Assembly: GCA_023393235.1 (NCBI GenBank)
Contig: JAEWMH010000178.1
Span: 1-17,973 of the forward strand
Direction: 5' to 3'
From: Bacillota bacterium
GTDB taxonomy: Bacteria; Bacillota; Bacilli; Paenibacillales; NBRC-103111
Length of the DNA stretch: 17,973 nucleotides
Positions 6,964-14,253 of the stretch are shown here, in pieces. The notes beneath the pieces were generated by a model. That model did no database searches, was not told the DNA's origin, and saw only the letters and a program-made list of their open reading frames with translations. Each line of letters begins with the position of its first letter. The first letter of the stretch is position 1. The position numbers were made by a program, and so were the translations under genes.

Positions 6964-8216
6964 ACCACGCGGAAGCGGAGCAGCTGGAGCAGGCCATTGA
7001 GTCGATTACGGGCATGGCGGTGGAGGCGGGGCTGGACTTTTTTACCATGCGCTATGAAATATGCCCTGCTGAAACCCTTTATTCCATTGGCGCCTATGGT
7101 ATGCCGACCCGGTTCACCCATTGGAGCTTCGGCAAAACCTACCACCGGATGAAGTCCGAATATGACTACGGGCTAAGCCGGATTTATGAGCTGGTGATCA
7201 ACTCCGACCCCTGCTACGCCTTTCTTTTGGACCATAACACGCTCCTGCAAAATAAGCTGATTGTGGCCCATGTGCTGGCGCACAGCGATTTTTTTAAGAA
7301 CAACGCCATGTTCCGGGGAACGGACCGGCGGATGGTGGAGCGGATGGCGGTGTTTGCCCGGCGGATGCGGGCCTTTGAGCAGGAATTCGGCAGCGATGCC
7401 GTGGAGGAAACGCTGGATGCGGCGCTGGCCATCCATGAGCATGTGGACCCGCACACCCGCTTCGGGGCCAAGGGCGGCTTCAAGGAGTCCGAAGGCGGAG
7501 CCAAGGATGTGGTGGGCTTCATCGCCGGGGAAAGCCGCAGGCTGGCGGACTGGCAGCGGGAGGTGCTGTATATGCTGCGGGAGGAGATGCTGTACTTCTG
7601 GCCGCAGATGGAGACGAAGATTCTGAATGAGGGCTGGGCCACCTTTTGGCATCTGCGTCTGGTGCGGCAGCTGGAGCTGACGGGGGCGGAGATTATGGAT
7701 TTTGCAAAAATGAACGCAGGTGTGGTCCAGCCCGGGACAGGCAGCCTGAACCCGTATTATCTGGGGGTCAAAATGCTGGAGTACATCGAGCGCCACAAGG
7801 GGCTGGATGCGCTGTTCGACATCCGGGAGACGGAGTCGGACGTCTCCTTTCTCCGCAACTATCTGGACAAGGCGCTGGCGGAGGAGATGGACCTGTTCCT
7901 GTTCGGCCGCAAGGACGACCTCTATGTGGTCACCTCCAAGGAGGTGGAGGAGGTGAAGCAGACTCTGATCCGCCAGCGTACCAACGGCGGGTTCCCGTAT
8001 GTGACGGCGATGGATGCGGACCACGGCGGCCGCGGGGAGCTGCTTTTGCTCCACCGCTACGACGGGCTGGAGCTGGACCGCCGGTATGTGGACCGGACTC
8101 TGCCGCTGGTCCACCGCCTGTGGGGCAAACCCGTCCACCTGGAAACCCGTGACCGGGACAACCGCAGGCTGGTCTACAGCTTCGACGGGGAGAAGGTGGG
8201 CAACATACAAAACTGA
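6960..8216 (+). CDS. spoVR: SpoVR family protein
   Basis: SpoVR is a cytoplasmic protein needed for normal spore cortex in Bacillus, with unknown biochemistry. The 418-residue product carries the family landmarks FTMRYEICPAETLYSIGAYG, MPTRFTHWSFGKTYHRMK, the LIVAHVLAHSDFFKNN block, EEMLYFWPQMETKILNEGWA, FAKMNAGVVQPG, NPYYLGVKMLEYIE and NGGFPYV. It is shorter than the B. subtilis protein (about 468 as I recall). The missing part lies mainly in the middle linker, where only about 30 residues separate IHEHVDPH from the DWQREVLYMLREEM block. The start overlaps the yhbH stop by four bases, with GGGAGGGAG upstream. A decayed copy of part of this gene lies at 10767-10851. Confidence 0.95.
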   Translation: MNHAEAEQLEQAIESITGMAVEAGLDFFTMRYEICPAETLYSIGAYGMPTRFTHWSFGKTYHRMKSEYDYGLSRIYELVINSDPCYAFLLDHNTLLQNKLIVAHVLAHSDFFKNNAMFRGTDRRMVERMAVFARRMRAFEQEFGSDAVEETLDAALAIHEHVDPHTRFGAKGGFKESEGGAKDVVGFIAGESRRLADWQREVLYMLREEMLYFWPQMETKILNEGWATFWHLRLVRQLELTGAEIMDFAKMNAGVVQPGTGSLNPYYLGVKMLEYIERHKGLDALFDIRETESDVSFLRNYLDKALAEEMDLFLFGRKDDLYVVTSKEVEEVKQTLIRQRTNGGFPYVTAMDADHGGRGELLLLHRYDGLELDRRYVDRTLPLVHRLWGKPVHLETRDRDNRRLVYSFDGEKVGNIQN

Positions 8217-8227
8217 CTAAATCAAAA

Positions 8228-8265
8228 CAAGGCCCCCATCTTTTCGAAAAAAGATGGGGGCCTTG
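8228..8265. terminator. 17-bp perfect hairpin between convergent operons
   Basis: CAAGGCCCCCATCTTTT (8228-8244) pairs perfectly with 8249-8265 around a CGAA tetraloop. It starts 11 bases after the spoVR stop. The T-richer side (TTGTTTTGATTT) is on the minus strand, so it would terminate both spoVR and the incoming minus-strand defence operon. It sits at the border between GC-rich and AT-rich DNA. Confidence 0.85.
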
Positions 8266-8287
8266 CTATATTACAGTTTAGATCAGG

Positions 8288-8312
8288 CAAGACCGATCTC
8301 TAACCGGTCTTG
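8288..8312. other. Second hairpin in the convergent gap
   Basis: CAAGACCG (8288-8295) and CGGTCTTG (8305-8312) form an 8-bp stem with a 9-base loop. No strong T-run follows. It lies between the 17-bp hairpin and the stop of the DUF4435 gene and may be an auxiliary terminator for the minus-strand operon. Confidence 0.5.
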
Positions 8313-8349
8313 AAGTTATTCTCATTAATATAAATGATTTGTGATTAAT

Positions 8350-9240
8350 TCAGCAAATTTTTGCTGCAACCTCTTGGGAGGCCTCCTTATATCTTTGAGC
8401 CAATACTAAAAATGGAGCATTTGATTTTTCCCAATTTATAATTGCAGAATATAATTGCGTCTGGGTAAAATACGTACTTTCATATGCTAGAATCAACCAA
8501 CTGGAAACGGCTTTACTTTTAGGTGGACTTGTAAAAGATCCAAAACAACTATTAAAACTAATTCTCAGTATTTCAACAACATCGTGCCCACAACAAACTT
8601 GCCACGGATCATGACTAGAATTAGTTAAACCATATTCGATTATTTTCCTTATATCCTCAGCTTTAACTCTACATCTTTTTGTATTATTGACAACTTCAAC
8701 AGATAATTTTTCAATATCAATTTCTAATGTATCTTTATCAACAAAAGTGGTAAAATTCAAATCCTTAAAATTCAAGTCCAGTTTTCTTCTTAACGAAACC
8801 CACCTTATATATCCTAAAGGTTTTGCAGCACTCAATAATTTATCGGTCACTTTTTCTATTGATTGGCATTTTTCATCATCACCATTTACATGCATGACCT
8901 TTTCTAACGCAGGGCTGTTCAAGATCAACATTTCAATATCATGTGAGTCAGTTTTTACGAGATTGTTACTAGGTAACCCATGCCCTTCAAGATTGGAAAA
9001 ATCAGCATCAACAATTCCTATGATTCCTGAAACATTCCTGTTTTCTAGAATTTGAATCGCGTCAATCACATTTTCTTTACTATGGGCCGAAATTGTAATA
9101 CATTTATTTCTATTTGTAAACCACGAGTAGCCAACAGAGTCCGTTTTACCTTCCACAATTAAAAAAGTAACACCTTCTCTCTTTCCCTTGAGCATTAAGA
9201 TTTGGTTAGCTATTTGGAAGGCGTTAAGGTAACTTTTCAT
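8350..9240 (-). CDS. DUF4435 TOPRIM-like effector (PARIS AriB-like)
   Basis: This 296-residue protein has the DUF4435/TOPRIM layout: FLIVEGKTD with catalytic-type Glu at residue 30, GIIGIVDADF with Asp 78 and Asp 80, and TDSHDIEMLI at 97-106. In PARIS anti-phage systems the DUF4435 partner AriB is a TOPRIM nuclease, held inactive by the ATPase AriA and released on phage anti-restriction signals. AriB of E. coli has been shown to cut a tRNA, and whether this homologue does so is inference. The ATG at 9240 overlaps the ATPase stop (ATGA) and is served by GGAGGG (complement of 9250-9255). Base composition is clearly AT-rich compared with neighbours, with frequent ATA and AGA-type codons, indicating transfer. 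Other ATPase-TOPRIM pairs are possible, but order and sizes fit PARIS best. Confidence 0.82.
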   Translation of the reverse strand: MKSYLNAFQIANQILMLKGKREGVTFLIVEGKTDSVGYSWFTNRNKCITISAHSKENVIDAIQILENRNVSGIIGIVDADFSNLEGHGLPSNNLVKTDSHDIEMLILNSPALEKVMHVNGDDEKCQSIEKVTDKLLSAAKPLGYIRWVSLRRKLDLNFKDLNFTTFVDKDTLEIDIEKLSVEVVNNTKRCRVKAEDIRKIIEYGLTNSSHDPWQVCCGHDVVEILRISFNSCFGSFTSPPKSKAVSSWLILAYESTYFTQTQLYSAIINWEKSNAPFLVLAQRYKEASQEVAAKIC

Positions 9241-10646
9241 TTGAAAATACCCTCCATTAGCCTGTCTAGGTTATCAAACTCATTTTCAGTTAAATCCTCC
9301 TCTTCAGCTAAATCTCCTTCGTCTTGAAGTGCAACTGTTAGATCCCAGCGATCATTAATAATTTGAGGAGAATGCGTTGCAATTAAAACATCAAAGGGCA
9401 CAACACTAGTTATCTGTTGTAAGTCTCTAAGGAATTTAACTTGCCAAGCCACATGCAGGGAAAGCTCTGGCTCGTCAATTAATATTAATGAATCCTCGGT
9501 AATTTTAAATAACAATTCATATAGAAGCACTATTTGATGCTGCTCACCAGAAGATAAACTCATCGGATGAAGCTGCTCACCTGCTGAAGTGACAAAATTA
9601 ATACCGTTCTCCTTACTAATTAGCATCTCTTTATTGCGGAAACGAGCTTTTATTATTCTCTTTAACAAATCAATTCTCGCCGCAAGATCATTAAAAACAT
9701 TTAATTTTTCCTCAGTATCTCTTACATATATGGATAAGACACTTCGTGTTCGATCATCGATTTCCTCATTGCTTACACGAAACTCAAGATCAGTGTTATT
9801 ATCAAGTACCCCTAATTCTATTAGCTTCTTTCTCTTTATTTCTAACTCATCCAACTTGTCCAGAAGCATTTGATTTTCTAGTTCATCATCAGGTTTTAGC
9901 CTTACCAAACGGGCTGGGAATGTCCTATCCAAAGATTGCGACAATGCTCCATAATCCGCCAATCGCGATTTAATGTCTCTCGCCAACTCATTTGCATATA
10001 TGGAAACAGAATGATTCTCACTATTACGTTTGTCAGGACTCCTCCTGTCCACTTCTCTATTAAGTAATCTTTCTGTCCTAATGAATCTTATAGGATTATG
10101 CTTTTTTATTTCAATTAACCAGTCAGGAATATTTTTATGTTTCGAAAATATTGAAGGAAAATATTCACTGTATCTGTGCAGAATATCATTTAAATTTAAA
10201 AGCTCACCGGTGGACATGTTTCTCCATGTACGGGGCCCTGTTTGACTAATACCAGGGACAATATCTTCGATCATATGAATAGGATAAGAAAACTCCCTCT
10301 CATCCAAGTCCAAATCCGGTACGTAATTCTGAGTTTTCCCATTAATCGGCTTATAAAGGATGGTGATATTATTGTCACTCTTTCTTTTCTCGTTGGGTTT
10401 TAGCACTGTTTTATTAATTAGAAACACGCTTGATTTATCATCGAATTGAACAATAAATTCATGAAAAGGTATCATTGAAAGTTTAAAGAAATTGTGATTA
10501 AAAAAATGTTCAATCATATTTAAAAGTGTGGTCTTTCCAAGGCCATTTGATCCATGAATTATCGTTATATGCTCATTAGTATTAAGAGGTATCGTATGAT
10601 CAAAAATCCCAAACAATTTAGTCACACGGATACTGGTTAATTTCAC
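9237..10646 (-). CDS. AAA15/ABC-type ATPase (PARIS AriA-like)
   Basis: The 469-residue cytoplasmic protein is an ABC-class ATPase of the SMC/OLD-like type. It starts KLTSIRVTKLFGIFDHTIPL, the usual first strands. Walker A is GSNGLGKTT at 32-40, the signature motif is LSSGEQ at about 364-369, Walker B with D-loop is LILIDEPELSLH (DEP at 391-393), and the switch histidine is in IATHSPQ at about 425. A charged helical insertion separates the halves, and the C-terminal tail is acidic. In PARIS, AriA assembles and senses phage anti-restriction proteins, controlling AriB. I chose GTG 10646 because GGAGGG lies nine bases upstream. An upstream in-frame GTG at 10697 would add a hydrophobic leader without family support. 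The gene overlaps the DUF4435 gene and shares its AT-rich composition. Confidence 0.82.
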   Translation of the reverse strand: MKLTSIRVTKLFGIFDHTIPLNTNEHITIIHGSNGLGKTTLLNMIEHFFNHNFFKLSMIPFHEFIVQFDDKSSVFLINKTVLKPNEKRKSDNNITILYKPINGKTQNYVPDLDLDEREFSYPIHMIEDIVPGISQTGPRTWRNMSTGELLNLNDILHRYSEYFPSIFSKHKNIPDWLIEIKKHNPIRFIRTERLLNREVDRRSPDKRNSENHSVSIYANELARDIKSRLADYGALSQSLDRTFPARLVRLKPDDELENQMLLDKLDELEIKRKKLIELGVLDNNTDLEFRVSNEEIDDRTRSVLSIYVRDTEEKLNVFNDLAARIDLLKRIIKARFRNKEMLISKENGINFVTSAGEQLHPMSLSSGEQHQIVLLYELLFKITEDSLILIDEPELSLHVAWQVKFLRDLQQITSVVPFDVLIATHSPQIINDRWDLTVALQDEGDLAEEEDLTENEFDNLDRLMEGIFK

Positions 10647-10687
10647 TAGAAACCACCCTCCAAAAAGTAGTAGTGCAGGTAATGCCA

Positions 10688-10696
10688 ATAATACCA
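10688..10696 (-). promoter_or_regulatory. Extended -10 promoter of the PARIS-like operon
   Basis: On the minus strand TGGTATTAT forms an extended -10 (TGn plus TATTAT). The hexamer 17 bases upstream is a poor -35. RNA would start about 30-40 bases before the GTG at 10646. Confidence 0.5.
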
Positions 10697-10766
10697 CAAA
10701 ACATTTACTTTTAGGAAGAATCTGTTAGCCATTAAGAGGTTATTTAGCATTGTGCGGTAAAATCGA

Positions 10767-10851
10767 TTTTTGGCATCTGTGAATAGTGCAGCTGGTTATC
10801 GAAATTATGGATTTTGTAAAAAATGAACATAGGTGCGATGTAGCTGGGAGA
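10767..10851 (+). pseudogene. Decayed spoVR fragment
   Basis: This stretch aligns in the same orientation with codons of spoVR around 7644-7735. Exact shared runs are TTTTGGCATCTG, CAGCTGG and ATTATGGATTTTG, then AAAA-ATGAAC and AGGTG. Translated with gaps it gives FWHL, QL, EIMDF-K and MN-G, matching FWHLRLVRQLELTGAEIMDFAKMNAG. It is broken by a TGA straight after FWHL, a shortened middle, one extra A that shifts the frame after DFVK, and a TAG near the end. Nothing recognisable as spoVR continues on either side. It lies beyond the AT-rich defence operon, so it marks a duplication or rearrangement at this locus. The rest of 10647-10951 holds the operon promoter and no gene I can support. Confidence 0.8.
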
Positions 10852-10905
10852 AAAAAGACAAGCTGACTTGCACATAAGCAGTGCTGCAGACTTTCGAACT
10901 GCATG

Positions 10906-10949
10906 AAAAAGAGAGCTTCCATTTCCCAGAGACGGAAAATGAAAGCTCT
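10906..10949 (-). terminator. Terminator of the GH106-like gene
   Basis: AGAGCTT-CATTT-CC (from 10912) pairs with GG-AAATG-AAGCTCT (to 10949), with two mismatched positions. On the minus strand the stem is followed by CTCTTTTTC. It starts directly after the stop codon at 10952. Confidence 0.8.
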
Positions 10950-10951
10950 TA

Positions 10952-13900
10952 TTATTGTTGCAAAGACAGGCTCAGCTCAATCCGCGGCGCACCCGACAGC
11001 CCGAACCGGACGAAGGCGTACCGGTCTGTCCAAATGCCGGTATCCGGCGGAATGTCCTTGTCCGTCCAGCCCGGCTTATCCTTGAAGCTGTCGGGGCCAA
11101 TTTTGTATACCTCACCTTTGATATGGTGATGCGGCCCCAGCAAATTGCGGCAGCTGTTGGCCATCTCCAGGGTAATGGTATTGTCCCCCTGCCGCAGGTA
11201 CGGCATAATGTCTGCCTCATAAGGCTCCCACAAGAACTGCTCCGCTTCCTGCCCGTTGACGGTCAGACGGCAAACGGCTGCATCCGGCGCCCCGCCGAAT
11301 ACCCACCGGGCTGCCGCTGTCCCCTCCAGATCCAAGGGGAGGGTCGTCTCCAGCTGAAGCCTGCCCGCGTAGAAGGGAAAGCCCTGGCGGACCAGATCGC
11401 CCCCGGATAAAGTTTCCGGCAGCTCCGTCAACGTAAACGGCCCCTCGTTAAACACCGCCCGGCGTTCACCGTCTGTATACGGAGCATCGCTGGTTACCCC
11501 AAAGGCGCCTACAACATAGATGCTCTCCAGCTCCGTATCCACCTTCAGCTTGTTGCCCTCCGATTCGAACCGGCGGGCTTTCTCCAAGGCTTCATAGGTT
11601 TCGGGGGAGTTGTAGTATAGCGTCTTCACCACTACCGTATTGAGGCCCGGCACCGTCAGCCCCGCAATATTGAGCTTGCGGAAGGAAGTATCCCGCCACC
11701 AGCCGCAATCCGCCATGTCCACAGGCTGTCCGTTCAGCTCGATAGACAGGCTGCTGGGCTTTTCCACCGCCAGAAAAAGGGGACGGTTAGCATTCAAAAC
11801 GAATGCCACGCCGAACTGGAAGGCCAGCTCCACCTGTACAGGGCGCCCGTACGCCAAAAGCTGCTCTTGCAGAAGAATAACAGGCTGCGGCTCTGACCAT
11901 TCCCCGCCCTCCACACGCAGCCTGCAGAAATCAAGGGTAAGGCTGTTCAAATCCAGCGCCGTCACCCTCCAGGACTGGCTCAGTTCCAGCGTGTGGACGG
12001 ATGGGGATGAGCGTGGGGCTGAGGATGGCTCCAGCGTGGAAATCGGTAAGCTTGGTGCTCCATCCGGCTGAAGAAGTCCCCCACCCTGCACCCGCTCCTG
12101 AAGCAGCACCCAGGAGCCTGCCGGAAGCAGATCAAGGCGCAGCTTCACAGTCCCGCCTGACTCCTTTTGCTCCAGCGGACGCACCTTGCCGGTTTTCAGA
12201 TCCAATAAAGCCACCCTGCCGCTTTGGCCTAACTCCACCTGGGCCTGAGCGTAACGCACCATTCCGGAATTCACTAGATAATAAACCCGGTAATCCGCCC
12301 ACTCCAGCGTCTGCACATTCACATCGTCGGATACAACCGGCGCTCCGGCTGCGTCCCGCACTTGGATAAACGCGGCATTCGCGCCGCTAACCGCTTCCAG
12401 CATTGCCTCGGGGCTCCACTCCGGGCGGAGCGCCTTTTCCAGCAGCTCCTGCAGCTCGGGGTCATATTCACCGTCTACCAATAGCGGATATGGCGCGAAG
12501 GCAACCAGCCTGCCGCCCGCTGCCGCAAACCGCTTCAACAGCTCCAGTGTCCTGCGACTCAACGTGGCGCACGGGGGCACCACCACGGTGCGGTAAGCCG
12601 CCTCCCCGATGATAAACTGCCCCTGCTCCACCCGGCCGTGGCGGATAATTAAGCTTTCACTGCCGTAGTCATGCTCCACGAAGCACTGGCACAGCCATCG
12701 GGTCAGCTGGGCGAAGGCCTCGTGGTACGGCCTGATCCGGGACACATCCGTCCCGGCCAGTTCCACCCATGCGGAGCGCACCGGATGCAGCAGCAGCACC
12801 TGCGCCTGGCGGGTTCCCTCCGACAGCACCATGGACAGCCGGGCGAAATAGTCGTTGAACGTCCGGTACTCCTGCCACCAGGGCTGCTGGAAGAACAGGG
12901 AGGGCGGATAATCCCGCTTCCGCAGCCCCCTCAGGCTGTAGCCCTGGAGATGTTGGCACAGAAGATTGATGCCGTGGACAAACTGCCACTCTCCGATACG
13001 CTTCAAATCCGCAAAGGAAGCATCCCAGCCGGAGCAGCCGAAGCTTTCGGTAATAGCCTGCTTCTTCCCCAGTTGGCGGGCGGCAGAGCTGACCTGCTTG
13101 GGCACAATGGGGTCCTCACCGGTAAAGCGGCCCAGCCAGTCACAGCCTGGAATTTGCAAATACTCATAAAACGCCATAGGATCGCCCGTGGAGGTGACCT
13201 GATGCATCAGTTCCTGCTCATCCACCACATGGCCCACCGAGGACCAGCCCCGCTCCCCGCACCACTCGCCGATCTGTTTGGCATAGGCCTCCACGAACAA
13301 AGCGGTGACGCACTCCCAGAAGTTATACCGGTGCTTGGCGGCCTCCTGCTCCTGGACGAACAGCGCAGGCAGCGCTTCCTTTACATCATAGCCATATGCT
13401 GCCCGGAAGGCGGCCTCCAGCCCGAAGGACCACGGAATTTGCCCCCGGGCAAACTGGGGCTCATCCGTAAAAACCCCCTTAATCTCCGCCCCCGCCTCCG
13501 CTCCGAACCGGCTCCAGTACACCTCGTGGATGTCGTCCAAAAACGCACGGACAGCCTGCGTGTTAAGGGTATCGATATAATACGGATTGATCTCGTAATA
13601 CAACCGCAGATCCGCCTCTTCAGCCACAGCGCCTGCAGGCAAACAGGCACACCCCTGCTCCGTCCTCCGGTACAGCCCCACTGTGTTGTCCCGCTCCCCG
13701 GCGCAAGGACCGATTTCGCAGCGGAGCGTCTTCTGCTGGTAGGCAACCCCCCGGGCAGGAACCTTGCCGTCGGCAAAGCCGCTGGGCCAGCCGTTTTCGT
13801 CATACAGCCAGGGGTTTAAACCCAGCTCCCGGCTTTTGCGGATGCACGTATCCACCGCTGTCATCCACGCTTCTCCCATAAACGGCGTCTCCAAACCGGC

Positions 13901-14053
13901 CCGGGCATGCATAAAAAAACCGCCGATCCCCGCTTGCTTCATCTCCTCCAGCTGGCGCTCCAGCTCCTCCGGCTCCAGCTTGTCGTTCCACGACCACAGC
14001 GGAACAGAACGGTACATGGCGGGCGGGTTTTGCAGCTGCTCCAGTTTGTCCAT
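10952..14053 (-). CDS. GH106-like glycoside hydrolase
   Basis: The 1033-residue protein resembles large cytoplasmic glycoside hydrolases of the GH106 (alpha-L-rhamnosidase) type with a GH2-like sugar-binding end. The N-terminal barrel has PLWSWNDKLEPEELERQLEE, then GIGGFFMHARAGLETPFM, WLYDENGWPSG (82-92), GVFTDEPQF with an acidic pair at 197-198, and TESFG (335-339). These are conserved spots of this group and include likely catalytic acids. The middle looks like a trimming of a glutamine-amidotransferase-like domain (about 400-560), and a beta jelly-roll lies at about 880-1020 (RLTVNGQEAEQFLWEPYEADI). No signal peptide is present, so it probably acts on imported oligosaccharides. ATG 14053 follows GGTGGAG. 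It has its own promoter and terminator, downstream of the DUF5107 gene. The exact sugar is unproven. Confidence 0.82.
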   Translation of the reverse strand: MDKLEQLQNPPAMYRSVPLWSWNDKLEPEELERQLEEMKQAGIGGFFMHARAGLETPFMGEAWMTAVDTCIRKSRELGLNPWLYDENGWPSGFADGKVPARGVAYQQKTLRCEIGPCAGERDNTVGLYRRTEQGCACLPAGAVAEEADLRLYYEINPYYIDTLNTQAVRAFLDDIHEVYWSRFGAEAGAEIKGVFTDEPQFARGQIPWSFGLEAAFRAAYGYDVKEALPALFVQEQEAAKHRYNFWECVTALFVEAYAKQIGEWCGERGWSSVGHVVDEQELMHQVTSTGDPMAFYEYLQIPGCDWLGRFTGEDPIVPKQVSSAARQLGKKQAITESFGCSGWDASFADLKRIGEWQFVHGINLLCQHLQGYSLRGLRKRDYPPSLFFQQPWWQEYRTFNDYFARLSMVLSEGTRQAQVLLLHPVRSAWVELAGTDVSRIRPYHEAFAQLTRWLCQCFVEHDYGSESLIIRHGRVEQGQFIIGEAAYRTVVVPPCATLSRRTLELLKRFAAAGGRLVAFAPYPLLVDGEYDPELQELLEKALRPEWSPEAMLEAVSGANAAFIQVRDAAGAPVVSDDVNVQTLEWADYRVYYLVNSGMVRYAQAQVELGQSGRVALLDLKTGKVRPLEQKESGGTVKLRLDLLPAGSWVLLQERVQGGGLLQPDGAPSLPISTLEPSSAPRSSPSVHTLELSQSWRVTALDLNSLTLDFCRLRVEGGEWSEPQPVILLQEQLLAYGRPVQVELAFQFGVAFVLNANRPLFLAVEKPSSLSIELNGQPVDMADCGWWRDTSFRKLNIAGLTVPGLNTVVVKTLYYNSPETYEALEKARRFESEGNKLKVDTELESIYVVGAFGVTSDAPYTDGERRAVFNEGPFTLTELPETLSGGDLVRQGFPFYAGRLQLETTLPLDLEGTAAARWVFGGAPDAAVCRLTVNGQEAEQFLWEPYEADIMPYLRQGDNTITLEMANSCRNLLGPHHHIKGEVYKIGPDSFKDKPGWTDKDIPPDTGIWTDRYAFVRFGLSGAPRIELSLSLQQ

Positions 14054-14102
14054 GCGTTACTCCACCTTTCCCCTTCGTGCATAGCTCTTCTGTTTACCCT
14101 TG

Positions 14103-14131
14103 ATTATAGCTGCGTGGCGGGCGGGGGATAA
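14103..14131 (-). promoter_or_regulatory. Candidate promoter of the GH106-like gene
   Basis: A perfect TATAAT is read on the minus strand (complement of 14103-14108). The hexamer 17 bases upstream, TTATCC, is a weak -35, which suggests activator dependence. I searched the leader by eye for a catabolite-repression site of the form TGWAANCGNTNWCA and saw none. Confidence 0.5.
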
Positions 14132-14207
14132 GGCGGTGAAGCCCACAGACTGGGCAGATTATCGCAGGGAAACGGAAGAAGCAGGAGCAGCCGATAGGCG
14201 CAGCGCC

Positions 14208-14246
14208 AAAAAAAGCCGGACCCCGGGATTTCTCCCAAGGTCCGGC
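14208..14246 (-). terminator. Terminator of the DUF5107 gene
   Basis: GCCGGACC (14215-14222) and GGTCCGGC (14239-14246) form the outer stem, with GGGA/TCCC pairing inside. Seven T follow on the minus strand (complement of 14208-14214). It separates the DUF5107 gene from the glycoside hydrolase gene 150 bases downstream. Confidence 0.9.
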
Positions 14247-14253
14247 CAGTATT

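Noticed and set aside
7173..8210. 345-codon minus-strand frame inside spoVR
   Set aside because: Antisense shadow of spoVR, rich in His and Gln with no protein family character.
8350..10646. Gabija or single-gene OLD nuclease
   Set aside because: In those systems ATPase and TOPRIM are fused in one protein, and Gabija has a UvrD-like helicase partner. Here they are separate overlapping genes with a DUF4435-type TOPRIM and no helicase.
10647..10697. Hydrophobic N-terminal leader on the ATPase from GTG 10697
   Set aside because: The leader lies upstream of a well-spaced GGAGGG and GTG at 10646, overlaps the likely transcription start, and ABC-type sensor ATPases of this kind are cytoplasmic.
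12671..13819. 382-codon plus-strand frame inside the GH106-like gene
   Set aside because: Antisense shadow; the opposite strand has clear conserved motifs through the same region.
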